Part shown: positions 1-8,728 of the stretch, piece by piece
Numbering within the stretch: the first letter of the stretch is position 1
How the letters are laid out: the number at the start of each line of letters is the position of its first letter
From: Subtercola sp.
GTDB taxonomy: Bacteria; Actinomycetota; Actinomycetes; Actinomycetales; Microbacteriaceae
NCBI GenBank assembly: GCA_025463765.1
Contig: JAODBC010000044.1
Location: forward strand, 1-64,000
Length of the DNA stretch: 64,000 nucleotides
Direction of reading: 5' to 3'
Position numbers and translations under genes: made by a program
Notes under the pieces: model-generated
Databases searched by the model: none
What the model saw: only the letters and a program-made list of their open reading frames with translations
What the model was told of the DNA's origin: nothing

Positions 1-115
1 CCGCGGCCTGGCCCCTTGCCACGCGCCCGCCGCCTGACCCGCACGCGGGCGCCCACCCCCGCGCGCGGCTTCGCTCCACTCGGCCCCGCCCCCGGGGCTG
101 CCCCTGCGTTGCGCG

Positions 116-148
116 AAAGCATCTTCCGGCGCACGCGAAGGTGCTTTT
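116..148 (+). terminator. probable bidirectional rho-independent terminator
   Basis: An 11-bp inverted repeat (AAAGCATCTTC at 116-126 against GAAGGTGCTTT at 137-147, one G-U pair on the plus strand) encloses a 10-nt GC-rich loop and ends in a short T run. On the minus strand it lies just past the stop codon of the lipase gene, so it probably ends that transcript. On the plus strand it could end a gene left of the window. No gene is visible in bases 1-182. Confidence 0.55.
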
Positions 149-182
149 GGGCAACCCCGAAGGTGGCGCCCAAGCGTGCGGC

Positions 183-1481
183 TCAGCAGGTGAGTGGGGC
201 CGGCACGCCGGGCGGGAGGGGAGTGCCCGCCGCGAGGTGCGCGAACCACGGCAGCAGCACCGTGAGCGACCGGAACGCCACCAGCCCGTGGCCCGTGTCG
301 GGCACGCTGAGGTACGTGACGGAGGCGCCGAGCGAGCACTCCGACTGCGCGAACGACGCCGTGTCGTCGGGCCGCACAAGCGTGTCGTCCGTGCCCTGCG
401 CCACCAGCAGGGGTACGGGCGACGCGGTCGCGCCCGGAGTGTTCGAGGCGAGCAGCGTCGCCCAGGGCTGCACCACGGTCGGGTCGCCCGAGAGGTAGTT
501 TCCGATGAGCGGCGCCGCGATCTTGTGCAATTGCGCGTTCTGCGAGAGCAGGCAGAGCGAGTACATCGACGGGGTCGCCGCGACTGCGTCGGGCGTCAGA
601 ATCGACGACAACGTGGCCCCGGGCGTCGACGGCCCGTACACGGCGGCGTACGCGGTGAAGGCGTACGACCCGATCGAGACTCCCGACACATCGCCGATGT
701 CGGCCTTCAGTAGGGCGCCGAGCTGAGTCGCGGGCGCGGCGACGGCTGCGCCGAGCAGATGCAGTTCGGGAGCGTACTGCCGGGCATCCTGAGCGGCGAA
801 CAGCACCGCGTGCCCACCTTGCGAGTGCCCCCAGAGCAGCAGTCGGTTGTTCGCGCCGGTCTCGGGCAGCTGGCGTGCGGCCCGTGCGGCATCCAGAACA
901 TTGTTGCCCTCTGTCGCACCGATGAGGTACGAATCCGGCCCGGCGACGCCCATCCCCGAGTAGTCGGTGGCGGCGACCACGTATCCCGCCTGGAGCAGCT
1001 GGCCGAGCCCTTCGATGCCGAACGGATCGATCAACCCCATCAGACTCGGCGGGTCGACGTTCAGCGAGGGCGCGCACTGCACGGCCGCTCCGGTGGTCGG
1101 ATGCCCCCACGAAACGATCGTGCGCCCACCAGCCGGCGCGGGCCCGGTCGGCGCCAGCACCACTCCCGAGACCAGAATGTCGTGCCCCAGCACATCGGTC
1201 GAGTGATACATGATGCGCCAGGCCTGCGAGCCGTCGGGTGCTCCGGGCAGCCGCTCAGAGCGCACCAGCGTGCCGGGCGCGCCGGGCGTCACGGGGTTCG
1301 GCAGCACGTAGAACGGCGCCTCGGTCAGATTGTCGTAGGCGCCGTCGACCAGCCGCCGTTCGACCGGAGAGTAACTGCCGGTCAGGATGCACGCCAGCAG
1401 CGTGACGACCACGATCAACACGACGCGCAGCGCCCGCCGCGGCTTCCCATCGCGCCTGCTCACCCCGCCCGCACCGCCCAC
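183..1481 (-). CDS. secretory lipase family protein (alpha/beta hydrolase)
   Basis: A 432-residue serine hydrolase of the secretory lipase (LIP) type, which releases acyl chains from esters or triglycerides. A basic N-terminus followed by a hydrophobic stretch (about residues 18-34) looks like a signal peptide or anchor, so the enzyme probably acts outside the membrane. The nucleophile elbow is GHSQGG with Ser about 220. An Asp in GTDDTLV (about 365) and His in DTGHG (about 398) complete the expected triad. Length fits the family. The start is GTG; a second in-frame GTG six codons later is equally possible. It stands alone beside a TetR gene on the same strand and has no clear link to the catabolic cluster. 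Confidence 0.8.
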   Translation of the reverse strand: MGGAGGVSRRDGKPRRALRVVLIVVVTLLACILTGSYSPVERRLVDGAYDNLTEAPFYVLPNPVTPGAPGTLVRSERLPGAPDGSQAWRIMYHSTDVLGHDILVSGVVLAPTGPAPAGGRTIVSWGHPTTGAAVQCAPSLNVDPPSLMGLIDPFGIEGLGQLLQAGYVVAATDYSGMGVAGPDSYLIGATEGNNVLDAARAARQLPETGANNRLLLWGHSQGGHAVLFAAQDARQYAPELHLLGAAVAAPATQLGALLKADIGDVSGVSIGSYAFTAYAAVYGPSTPGATLSSILTPDAVAATPSMYSLCLLSQNAQLHKIAAPLIGNYLSGDPTVVQPWATLLASNTPGATASPVPLLVAQGTDDTLVRPDDTASFAQSECSLGASVTYLSVPDTGHGLVAFRSLTVLLPWFAHLAAGTPLPPGVPAPLTC

Positions 1482-1560
1482 TCTCGAACTCTATGGCCCG
1501 CGCCCCGGCGGGTGCCAGTCGTGTGGATGCCCGCCCGCGCCCGCGCAAACGCATGCGTCG

Positions 1561-2199
1561 CTACGACGCGGGCCACCACCCCGGCAGCAGCTGCCCATAC
1601 GCGTGCAATACCGCGTCGATGTCGCGCGGTTCGGGGCCGTTCAGCCACACCGTGATGACGCCGACCGTTCCGCTGGAGATGTAGCGCGCGGCGTACTCGG
1701 CGAGCGACGGGTTCGGAAGTGTGGCTCCGATTGTCGTGCCGGCCACCGTGCTCGCAGCCGCGCCAGACTGCCCAGCCGTGCTGTCGTGAATCGACACGGC
1801 GCCGGTCTCGACGAGCATCCGGATCGACGCCTCGAAATGCGCACTCAGCAGCGCATGCAAACTCGACTCGCCGCTCTGTTCGCTGAGCCCGAAGCGGTAG
1901 ATCGCCGCGTGCTCGTCGATGTGCAGCAGTACGGCGCGGGTGACCGCGGTGATCGCTCGCCCCTCATCACCTGGAGCGATGTCGGTGAGGTACTGCTGCC
2001 GCGCGGCGTCGAGCTCGGCGCGCAGCAGGTCTTCCAGCAGAACCTGAGGGGAGGAGGCGTGCTCGTAGAACGTCGAACGGTTGACTCCGGCGAGGGCGGC
2101 GAGCTGCGACACCGTGAGCTCACTGGCCGGCTGCTTCGAGGCGAGCTCGAAGAGGGCGACGCGCAACTTCTCGCGGCTGCGGCGCTGGCGGGCATCCAT
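1561..2199 (-). CDS. TetR/AcrR family transcriptional regulator
   Basis: A 212-residue repressor-type protein. The N-terminal helix-turn-helix (about residues 28-50, containing LAALAGVNRSTFYEH) is typical TetR, and the remaining 150 residues form the usual variable ligand-binding and dimerisation part. It is transcribed in the same direction as the lipase gene 80 bp downstream and may control it, but this is inferred from position only. An AT-rich stretch upstream (2215-2235) could hold its promoter or operator. Ligand unknown. Confidence 0.8.
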   Translation of the reverse strand: MDARQRRSREKLRVALFELASKQPASELTVSQLAALAGVNRSTFYEHASSPQVLLEDLLRAELDAARQQYLTDIAPGDEGRAITAVTRAVLLHIDEHAAIYRFGLSEQSGESSLHALLSAHFEASIRMLVETGAVSIHDSTAGQSGAAASTVAGTTIGATLPNPSLAEYAARYISSGTVGVITVWLNGPEPRDIDAVLHAYGQLLPGWWPAS

Positions 2200-2360
2200 G
2201 GGCTCAGTGTATCGATCACGGTTATAAACGACAGGTGTTGAATAGCAAGAGCGCCGTCGCAGCCGCCACCTCGTTTATGGTGGATACGCGGCCTAGTAAG
2301 CGTGTGGTAATGTTTTCCCTTGTGTGAAAAGCGATCTTTGCGGGTCGCCGTCATGCAGAT

Positions 2361-2437
<77 letters not shown>

Positions 2438-2439
2438 CT

Positions 2440-2467
2440 CGAAGGCCCCGCAACTGCGGGGCCTTCG
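2440..2467. terminator. perfect 12-bp hairpin after tRNA-Arg
   Basis: CGAAGGCCCCGC at 2440-2451 pairs perfectly with 2456-2467 across a 4-nt AACT loop, directly after the tRNA CCA end and 13 bp before the stop codon of the convergent HTH gene. There is no T run, so it may act as a processing or bidirectional termination structure and not as a classic intrinsic terminator. Confidence 0.55.
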
Positions 2468-2480
2468 GCGGATTCGGGCG

Positions 2481-2816
2481 TCACGATGGCCCGCTCGTGA
2501 CGCCATCGAAGTAGGAGCCGAGGGTATCGACTGCTGCGACGATCATGTCTACACGCGCCCGCCAATACCTGACCGTGCCGGCGCCACGAGGTTGCACCGC
2601 TCTCCGCGAGAGAACGAGGCCCCCTTCGTGGAAGGAGAGCAGATGCATCCTGGCTGTAGCACGCGAAATGCCCAGCTCCCGCGCAACATCAGCGATCGTG
2701 AACTCCGTAACGGTGAGTGCGTAGTGCAGCATTTCGATCCGAATCGGATTTGCTCCGAGAGCGAAGCAGGCGATCCGCAAATCCGAGGGAACATCGGCGC
2801 TTCGAATCGAACTCAA
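2481..2816 (-). CDS. small winged-HTH (ArsR-like) regulator
   Basis: A 111-residue protein starting at TTG (2814-2816) with a good ribosome site GGAGG a few bases upstream; no ATG start gives a sensible product. Residues about 25-75 form a winged helix-turn-helix (IADVARELGISRATARMHLL followed by a wing containing RRAVQPRGAG), as in ArsR/MarR-like repressors. There is no metal-binding CxC motif. It lies 44 bp downstream of the alpha/beta hydrolase in the same direction and is likely co-transcribed with it. It could be the local sensor for the divergent hydrolase/BVMO promoter, but this is an inference. Confidence 0.6.
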   Translation of the reverse strand: MSSIRSADVPSDLRIACFALGANPIRIEMLHYALTVTEFTIADVARELGISRATARMHLLSFHEGGLVLSRRAVQPRGAGTVRYWRARVDMIVAAVDTLGSYFDGVTSGPS

Positions 2817-2860
2817 GAATCCTCCGGTACGTGCGCCCTCAGAGCGCTTCTGGCGTGCGT

Positions 2861-3655
2861 TCAGGAGTTGACGAGCGACTCCGCGAAGAACGTCTGCAGT
2901 GCGGTTGTGACGGGGCCCGGGTGGGTGACGGCTGAGGCATGGGGCGCGCCGTCGATGATGACGATGCCCGCGGAATTGCCGAGTCCCTGAGAGATCGTCT
3001 GTGCCGCGTCGAGAGCGAAGGCGGTGTCTGCCGACCCATGAATGACGAGGGAGGGGCAGGTGATGGAGCCGATTTGAGGAAGAACGGTGTCGTGGAGGAT
3101 GATCGACTGCCACGGTGCCGTCCACTCCTTCGGAGGCCGTGACCGCCACTTTCCGATCCAGGCATCGGCTGCCTGCTGGTCGGAACCGAACTGCATCGCG
3201 GCCATGCCCGCGCTGAGGTCGCCTGTCGGCCCACTCTCGCACCACGCGTCCGCCATCTGCTGGAACGCGTCGACCCCCACCTTGTCCATGGCTACGGCAG
3301 TCGTATCCATCGTGACCAGAGCGACAGTGCGGTCGCCGTAGCGAACTGCGAAGCGCAGAGCGATATAACCTCCCTGAGAGAGCCCGACGATGGCCGCCTT
3401 CTCGACGCCGAGGTGATTCAGAATCGCAGCGAGGTCGTCTGCCGAATCCCACTCGGTGTGCGGCTCGTGGATCTCCGACATGCCGTGTCCCCGCGAGTCC
3501 CAGGTTATGCAGCGATAGTCGCTGGAGAGTACCGCCACCTGCGCATCCCACATCGAGTGATCCAGCAGAAAGCCATGACAGAAGACGACCACCGGTTTCG
3601 CTTCGCCGGTATCTTCGTAGTGGAGGCGGTTTCCGTTTATTGTCACAAAAGGCAT
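2861..3655 (-). CDS. alpha/beta-fold hydrolase, candidate lactone/ester hydrolase
   Basis: A 264-residue cytoplasmic alpha/beta hydrolase. It shows the oxyanion motif CHGFLLD, the nucleophile elbow GLSQGG (Ser about 103), an acid residue in HGSADTAF and a late His (GAPHASAVTH). The start at 3655 is preferred over one 63 bp upstream because it follows a GAAAGAAG ribosome site and begins with the typical MPFVTINGNRLHYEDTG strand. The gene is divergent from a BVMO, a common pairing in which the hydrolase opens the ester or lactone made by the oxygenase. The small HTH gene follows in the same transcript. Substrate not determinable; an esterase or lactonase role is inferred. Confidence 0.8.
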   Translation of the reverse strand: MPFVTINGNRLHYEDTGEAKPVVVFCHGFLLDHSMWDAQVAVLSSDYRCITWDSRGHGMSEIHEPHTEWDSADDLAAILNHLGVEKAAIVGLSQGGYIALRFAVRYGDRTVALVTMDTTAVAMDKVGVDAFQQMADAWCESGPTGDLSAGMAAMQFGSDQQAADAWIGKWRSRPPKEWTAPWQSIILHDTVLPQIGSITCPSLVIHGSADTAFALDAAQTISQGLGNSAGIVIIDGAPHASAVTHPGPVTTALQTFFAESLVNS

Positions 3656-3833
3656 GATCCGACTTCTTTCTCGAATAGGGCGACCGGCGAGACGCCATAG
3701 TCTCGTCACCTCAGACATGACGGCTCACCCGCGAGTCGTCGTGCCCGTCAAGAGTCCATCATACAAACGCGGTTCGGAAAATGCGCGTATGTCTCGAAAA
3801 AAAGTGCTTCTTTCGTGCTGAGCGCTGCCTAGA

Positions 3834-3854
3834 TAGGTCCAATATGCGGACTCT
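3834..3854. promoter_or_regulatory. operator-like dyad, copy 1 (AGAGTCC-N7-GGACTCT type)
   Basis: Left arm TAGGTCC, centre AATATGC, right arm GGACTCT. The 15 bases GGTCCAATATGCGGAC match 23989-24004 with only two differences. It touches a TATAAA box. Confidence 0.55.
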
Positions 3855-3892
3855 ATAAAATAACTGCTTGCCGAAGGGTGTGCTGCTGGTTT

Positions 3893-3912
3893 AGAGTCCG
3901 TGCATCGCGGAC
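3893..3912. promoter_or_regulatory. operator-like dyad, copy 2
   Basis: AGAGTCC followed by GTGCATCGC and GGAC: the same left arm as the other copies, with a spacer two bases longer before the right half. It is 38 bp from copy 1 and in inverted orientation. Confidence 0.45.
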
Positions 3913-4019
3913 ATCATCGCCGCGACTCGAGATCCGCCGAACAATGACGCCTGATGTGTACCGCATGAGGGCTTCTTCCGCTCGGATGGCGGTTCGATCA
4001 ACAGGGAGAGGCGGCCACC

Positions 4020-5864
4020 TTGGCTACTGACGACACAAACAATTCCGATCAAGACCTTTCAATTGAGTTGCGCGACAAGTATCGGCTCGAACGCGAAAAA
4101 AGAGTGGCCGCTAACGACCGCCGTCGCTACCTCCCTATCGAGGCGGGCTCGCGATTCGACGCGGATCCCTTAGCGTCTGCGGATTATTCGCGAGAGCCGA
4201 TCATCGAAGAGCTCGACGTGGTCGTCATCGGGGCTGGAATCTCGGGTCTCTGCGCCGCCGTCAACCTCCGTCAGGCGGGAGTGAAGGATTTTCGAATCGT
4301 AGACAAGGCGGCGGACTTCGGCGGCACCTGGTACTGGAATCGCTACCCGGGTCTGCGGTGCGACGTCGAGTCGTACATCTATATGCCACTGCTGGAGGTT
4401 TCGGACTATATGCCCTCTGAACGCTATGTACGCGGGCCTGAGATCGGCGACTACATGACTCGCATCGCCCGTCAGAACGATCTGTACTCGCGGGCGCTGT
4501 TCCAGACGAGGGTCAGCGATGTCGAGTGGGACGAGGCCGTCACGCGCTGGCAGGTGACGACCGAGAGCGGCGATCGACTCAGCGCCCGCCACGTGGTTCT
4601 TGCGACCGGTGGATTGCTGCACCGCCCCAAGCTCCCCGCGATTCCGGGCATCGATTCATTCGAGGGTCACTCGTTCCACACCAGCCGATGGGATTACGCG
4701 TACACCGGTGGCGATGAATCCGGGGCCGCGATGGACAAGCTGGCTGACAAACGAGTGGCCGTGATCGGCACAGGCGCGACGGCGATCCAGGTCGTGCCCG
4801 AACTGGCGAAGCACGCTGCGCAGCTGTACGTGGTTCAGCGCACGCCGTCGATCGTCGATGAGCGGAACAATGCAAAAACTGACGCGCGATGGTGGAATGA
4901 ACAGCAAGCGGCATCGGGCTGGATCACTCGGCGACGGGAGAGCTTCGAGGCTGGGATCTTCGGGCTGCCACGGGAGCGTGATCTCGTTGGCGACCAATGG
5001 AGCGCGATCTGGGGCCTGCCGGACTTGGAATTGCCTGCAGACGGTACGCCGCCGGATTATGTGGCGTACGCGGCGTTGATTTCGCAGTACGACGACGCGC
5101 AGATGGAACGGATTCGCCGGCGTGTCGACGACATTGTCGAAGACCCCGCCACGGCTGAGGCTCTCAAGCCGTATTACACGACCCACTGCAAGCGTCCATG
5201 CTTCAGTGACTTGTATCTCCCCGCGTTCAATCGCGAGAATGTCACGCTCGTGAACACTCTGGGCCGAGGGCTCGACTCGATCAGCGCCAACGCGATCCAG
5301 TTCGACGGCGTGAGTTACGAGGTGGATTGCATCATCTTCGCGACGGGCTTCGAGACCTCTGTCTCGCCCGCGAGGGCTGGTGGATTCGGCGTGCGGGGTA
5401 CGGGTGGCATTTCGTTGGAAGATCGTTGGCGAGAGGGTGTGAAGACGGTGCACGGCATGTATCTCAATGGATTCCCCAACCTGTTCATCGCGGGAGGTCT
5501 GCGCAACGCAGGCGTCTCCGGCAACGGCGTCTACACCCTCGAGACTCAGGCCGAGCATGTGGCTGAAGTGATCGCGGCACTGCTGGAAGACGGAGTCGAT
5601 CGATTCGAGGTCACAGCGGCGGCCGAGGACGAGTGGTTGGCGAAGATGGCGGAGAAGTCACTGTTCGATGTCGAGACGACACGAAATTGCACCCCTGGCT
5701 ATTACAACAACGAGGGCGATGTCGACAGCCAGAATCACCCGCTCTTCGCAGACAACTATGACGCTGGACCGATGGAATACAAGGAACTTCTTCGTCAGCT
5801 TCGCAGTACTCGCAGACTGAGCGAATTGGCGGAGATGGCCGGGGCGCGTCAACTACCGAACTGA
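4020..5864 (+). CDS. FAD-dependent Baeyer-Villiger monooxygenase (type I)
   Basis: A 614-residue flavoprotein that would use NADPH and O2 to insert oxygen next to a ketone carbonyl, giving an ester or lactone. It has the FAD Rossmann motif GAGISG (71-76), the BVMO fingerprint FEGHSFHTSRW (214-224) and the NADPH motif GTGATA (250-255). The roughly 65-residue extension before the first Rossmann fold and the overall length resemble large-ring or steroid-type BVMOs more than 540-residue cyclohexanone monooxygenase. The start is TTG after AGGGAGAG. It is divergent from an alpha/beta hydrolase that could cleave its product. The 3' end overlaps the convergent SDR gene by 16 bp. Confidence 0.9.
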   Translation: MATDDTNNSDQDLSIELRDKYRLEREKRVAANDRRRYLPIEAGSRFDADPLASADYSREPIIEELDVVVIGAGISGLCAAVNLRQAGVKDFRIVDKAADFGGTWYWNRYPGLRCDVESYIYMPLLEVSDYMPSERYVRGPEIGDYMTRIARQNDLYSRALFQTRVSDVEWDEAVTRWQVTTESGDRLSARHVVLATGGLLHRPKLPAIPGIDSFEGHSFHTSRWDYAYTGGDESGAAMDKLADKRVAVIGTGATAIQVVPELAKHAAQLYVVQRTPSIVDERNNAKTDARWWNEQQAASGWITRRRESFEAGIFGLPRERDLVGDQWSAIWGLPDLELPADGTPPDYVAYAALISQYDDAQMERIRRRVDDIVEDPATAEALKPYYTTHCKRPCFSDLYLPAFNRENVTLVNTLGRGLDSISANAIQFDGVSYEVDCIIFATGFETSVSPARAGGFGVRGTGGISLEDRWREGVKTVHGMYLNGFPNLFIAGGLRNAGVSGNGVYTLETQAEHVAEVIAALLEDGVDRFEVTAAAEDEWLAKMAEKSLFDVETTRNCTPGYYNNEGDVDSQNHPLFADNYDAGPMEYKELLRQLRSTRRLSELAEMAGARQLPN

Positions 5865-6769
5865 AGGCCGGGCGCCCGGGTGTGAAAGACCTCAGTCTCG
5901 AAGATGCGGCCCAGGGTTGCGGCGTTCCATCGCTTACCGCCGTTCGATACGACGGCGTCCTGAGTCCATCCGCCGAGCAGAGAGATGGTCTCGCCCATGG
6001 CGCGAACGATCTGACCGCTCACGTAACCCGCTTCCGGGCTGGCCAACCACGCAACCACTGGCGCGCACAGAGAGGGGTCCATAGGGTCGAATTCGTCTTC
6101 GGGTCGCTCGTCGGGCTCGACAGGTGCACCGGCGTTTATGCCCGCTGAGATGCGCGTAAGTCCGCCAGGAGAGATCGCGTTCACGGTCACGCCGATGCTG
6201 GCGAGTTCGAGGCTGAGCGTCAGCGTAAGGCCAGCGACAGCCGACTTCGCCGCCGCGTAGTTCGTCTGGCCGAAATTTCCGAGCAGACCGGAGCCCGAGA
6301 CCGTATTGATGATGCGACCGTAGGTCGTACCGGTGCCCGATTTGGCTTCTGCGCGCCACCGTTGCGCCACGGCTCTAGACGCGAGCCATGTGCCTCGCGC
6401 ATGCACGCGCATGACGAGGTCGAAGTCTTCGACGCTCATATTCCAGATCGCGCGGTCGCGCACGATTCCGGCGTTGTTGATCAGTATGTCCAGTCGACCG
6501 TGGCGCTCCCACGCGCTGGCGATCATCGCCTCGACCTGGTGCTCGTCGCCGATGTCGCCGTAGTCAGAAGATGCCGTGCCTCCGCGTGACTCAATGATTC
6601 CGACGACGTGATCGGCTGCACGGCTCGATCCTTCGCCGTCGACCGATCCGCCGAGATCGTTGACCACGACCGTGGCACCGTGCTTGGCGAGTTCTAGCGC
6701 GTGACCTCGGCCGATGCCGTGGCCGGCCCCGGTGACCAGGGCGACTTTTCCCTCAAGAAGGCGCGACAT
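5849..6769 (-). CDS. SDR oxidoreductase, 3-hydroxyacyl-CoA dehydrogenase-like
   Basis: A 306-residue short-chain dehydrogenase. The cofactor motif TGAGHGIG (13-20), the NDLGG segment after beta-2 (Asp favours NAD), NNAG, a Ser in NTVSGSG and the YAAAK catalytic pair are intact. The NDLGG segment and the long C-terminus resemble the dehydrogenase domain of peroxisomal multifunctional enzyme type 2, so a (3R)-hydroxyacyl-CoA dehydrogenase role in beta-oxidation is plausible. It is the last gene of a three-gene minus-strand operon (crotonase, DUF35 protein, SDR). Confidence 0.85.
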   Translation of the reverse strand: MSRLLEGKVALVTGAGHGIGRGHALELAKHGATVVVNDLGGSVDGEGSSRAADHVVGIIESRGGTASSDYGDIGDEHQVEAMIASAWERHGRLDILINNAGIVRDRAIWNMSVEDFDLVMRVHARGTWLASRAVAQRWRAEAKSGTGTTYGRIINTVSGSGLLGNFGQTNYAAAKSAVAGLTLTLSLELASIGVTVNAISPGGLTRISAGINAGAPVEPDERPEDEFDPMDPSLCAPVVAWLASPEAGYVSGQIVRAMGETISLLGGWTQDAVVSNGGKRWNAATLGRIFETEVFHTRAPGLQFGS

Positions 6770-6820
6770 GTATGAGTTCTCCTCTGTTCAGATGACGTGG
6801 AATGGCTGGTAGTCCGTGGC

Positions 6821-7231
6821 TCACGGCGCGGGACGGAAGAAGGGTGCAGAGATCTGGTCGGTCAGCTCTGCGAATTCGGCGACGAGCGGCATGCCGATGG
6901 CGATGTCGTCGACAGACGAGTGAAGCAGCCGGGTCATCACGCGAGGTCCTTCTTCGAGGTCGACGACTGCGGCGATATAAGGGAGATTCTGGTCGAAAGG
7001 CGGAAGATCGTTCATGAACACCACCGAGTACGTGTACAGAGTGGCTCGACCGCTGGCCTCTTCCCAGTGCACGTTCTCGCTCCAGCAGAACGGGCAGAAT
7101 GGGCGAGGATAGTGATGTGCCTTCCCGCATGAGTCGCATCGCACGATCAGGAAGACGCCCCGCTGGGCGGCCTCCCAGAACGGTTGGCTCTCTTCTTCGA
7201 TGGTCGGGAGGTCTGTGCGTCTCTCAGTCAT
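6821..7231 (-). CDS. Zn-ribbon OB-fold protein (DUF35)
   Basis: A 136-residue protein with an N-terminal zinc ribbon, CxxC (CDSC) and CxxC (CPFC) about 15 residues apart, followed by a DUF35 OB-fold. In cholesterol side-chain catabolism the DUF35 part of ChsH2 binds the lipid-transfer aldolase Ltp2 and is needed for its activity. Here the likely partner is the Cys-less lipid-transfer protein at 10538-11686. The ATG start at 7231 is preferred over a GTG four codons upstream because the latter overlaps its own GAGAG site. It lies between a crotonase and an SDR in one operon. Confidence 0.85.
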   Translation of the reverse strand: MTERRTDLPTIEEESQPFWEAAQRGVFLIVRCDSCGKAHHYPRPFCPFCWSENVHWEEASGRATLYTYSVVFMNDLPPFDQNLPYIAAVVDLEEGPRVMTRLLHSSVDDIAIGMPLVAEFAELTDQISAPFFRPAP

Positions 7232-7260
7232 AGTCGATGTCACTCTCTCGGCGCTGCCGG

Positions 7261-8076
7261 TTAGAACCCGCGGTACTCGGGTTGCCTGTGTTCTTTGAAA
7301 GCGGCAATACCTTCGGCCGCGTCGAGCGAATGACCGTTCAGTTCTTGTGCCATGGCCTCGGCGAGCAGCGAATCACTTCGTGACTGGTCGAGCGAGGAGT
7401 TGAGAAGGCGCTTAGTCATGCTGAGGGCAGTCGTGGGCAGTACTGCCAGACGGCCCGCGAGTTCGGCTGTAGCAGGTACGAGGTCGTCAAGCGGCACGAC
7501 GCGATTCACGAGCCCGAGCCCGCGTGCCTCGATCGCTGAAAGCGGCTCCCCCAGCAGGGCGAGTTCCTTTGCTCGTTGAATACCGATTCGGCGGGGAAGC
7601 AGATAGGCGCCGGCAGTGTCGACGACGAGCCCGCGGGTGACGAACGATTCGATGAACCGTGCTGTTTCGGATGCAACGATGAGGTCTGCGGCGTAGGCCA
7701 GGTGCGCTCCCATTCCGGCCGCGGCACCTTGTACTGAAGCGATGACGGGCTTGGGGCAGTCCAGCACGCTCGTGATGAGGCGCTGTGCGCCCAGAAGCAG
7801 GCGTTGCATCGTCTCACCGACGTGGTTCTGCGTTCCCGGTTTCACTCCCTGAACGTCAGCACCGGCGCAGAAATGCTTGCCAGTCGAAGCGAGAACGACA
7901 GCGCGAACATCCGGGTCGGCCCCGGCGCTCTCGATGAGACGGATGATCGTGTTGCGCTGATCCGGATTGATGGCGTTCGCGACCTCAGGCCGGTTGAGAG
8001 TGATCGTCAAGACTCCCTCGCGAAAGCTGTCGAGTACTGCCTCACCCGACGCTGGGGATAACTGCTTGTGCTCCAT
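7261..8076 (-). CDS. enoyl-CoA hydratase/isomerase (crotonase) family
   Basis: A 271-residue crotonase-fold protein that would act on acyl-CoA thioesters in the cytosol. The two oxyanion-hole segments are visible (KHFCAGADV and QGAAAGMGAH). An Asp in the GLVVDTAGAYLLPR loop occupies the usual acid/base region, and the C-terminus ends in a typical FKEHRQPEY-like tail. The start at 8076 follows GAGAGCGGCA; a longer reading frame to 8364 lacks crotonase similarity and is not used. It is the first gene of the minus-strand operon and is divergent to the MaoC pair. Hydratase or isomerase activity cannot be told apart from sequence. Confidence 0.85.
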   Translation of the reverse strand: MEHKQLSPASGEAVLDSFREGVLTITLNRPEVANAINPDQRNTIIRLIESAGADPDVRAVVLASTGKHFCAGADVQGVKPGTQNHVGETMQRLLLGAQRLITSVLDCPKPVIASVQGAAAGMGAHLAYAADLIVASETARFIESFVTRGLVVDTAGAYLLPRRIGIQRAKELALLGEPLSAIEARGLGLVNRVVPLDDLVPATAELAGRLAVLPTTALSMTKRLLNSSLDQSRSDSLLAEAMAQELNGHSLDAAEGIAAFKEHRQPEYRGF

Positions 8077-8302
8077 TGCCGCTCTCTCATTCCCACCCGT
8101 TTGCCCTCGAACCGATCGAACACAGAAAGCGCTTCGGTTGAATAAATCTGGCACTGGTGTCACTATATCGTATGACCGAGAATGCCGAGATGGCAAGACG
8201 ATTCCTAGCGGGCAAGCCCATATCACGCCTGTTCGATGCGAGCAGACCTCCCGTCTCGAGTGAGATGGAGTGTTCAGATATGGTTCGAGGAAGGTGAGAG
8301 AG

Positions 8303-8728
8303 ATGAGCGAGAACAGTGCGTCTGGGCAGGGAGAGTCCTGGGAGGTGCCCATTGAGCGCGGCAAGATCCGTGAGTTCGCGGCGGCGATGCAGTCGTCTCA
8401 CCCGGCCTATCAGGGAGCCGGCGCTGTCGTGCCGCCGACCTTTCTGGTGACGGGTCGCCAGTGGGCGCCAGACGGAGTCGCGCTGGCACACGGTTTCGAC
8501 CGCTCTCGGCTGCTGCACGGAGGTCAGGAGTTCGTCTTCTACGGCCCGCCGCCGCACGCCGGAGATCTGCTCTATGCGAGCGAGCGCATCGCCGAGCGAT
8601 ATGAAAAACAAGGAAAAAAGGGGGGGACAATGCGTTTTCTCGTCATCGTCACCGACTTTCGTGACGCCGACGGCGACGTGGTCGCCGAGTCGCGTTCCAC
8701 CCTCATCGAGCGGGCGGCCTCAGCATGA
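8303..8728 (+). CDS. MaoC N-terminal-type (FAS1-like) dehydratase subunit
   Basis: A 141-residue hot-dog protein of the MaoC-N type (WEVPIERGKIREFAAAMQ, then PPTFLVTG, and a late GGTMRFLVIVTDFRDADGD strand). Alone it would lack the hydratase-2 active site; such proteins pair with a MaoC subunit, as in ChsH1-ChsH2, to hydrate bulky enoyl-CoAs. The next gene, overlapping by 4 bp (ATGA), supplies that subunit. The start at 8303 follows AAGGTGAGAGAG. A6G7 homopolymer sits inside the coding region at 8614-8626. Confidence 0.85.
   Translation: MSENSASGQGESWEVPIERGKIREFAAAMQSSHPAYQGAGAVVPPTFLVTGRQWAPDGVALAHGFDRSRLLHGGQEFVFYGPPPHAGDLLYASERIAERYEKQGKKGGTMRFLVIVTDFRDADGDVVAESRSTLIERAASA

Larger units (their letters stand above)
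3656..4019. promoter_or_regulatory. divergent promoter region, hydrolase / BVMO
   Basis: These 364 bp hold no gene. They contain two full copies and one half copy (AGAGTCC at 3751-3757) of a dyad motif that recurs upstream of the CoA-transferase at 24.2 kb. A TATAAAAT stretch at 3854-3861 directly abuts one copy, as expected for a repressor site over a -10 region. An inverted pair GGACTCT (3848) and AGAGTCC (3893) flanks it. Confidence 0.6.

Noticed and set aside
2817-3698. Upstream extension of the small HTH gene to a 405-codon frame
   Set aside because: The extra N-terminal 290 residues are the shadow of the alpha/beta hydrolase. The TTG at 2816 has a good GGAGG site and gives a normal winged-HTH protein.
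4656-5558. A 300-codon open frame antisense to the first BVMO, and many similar long antisense frames across the window
   Set aside because: High G+C creates long shadow frames opposite real genes. This one has no ribosome site, no recognisable domain and lies fully inside a well-supported BVMO gene.
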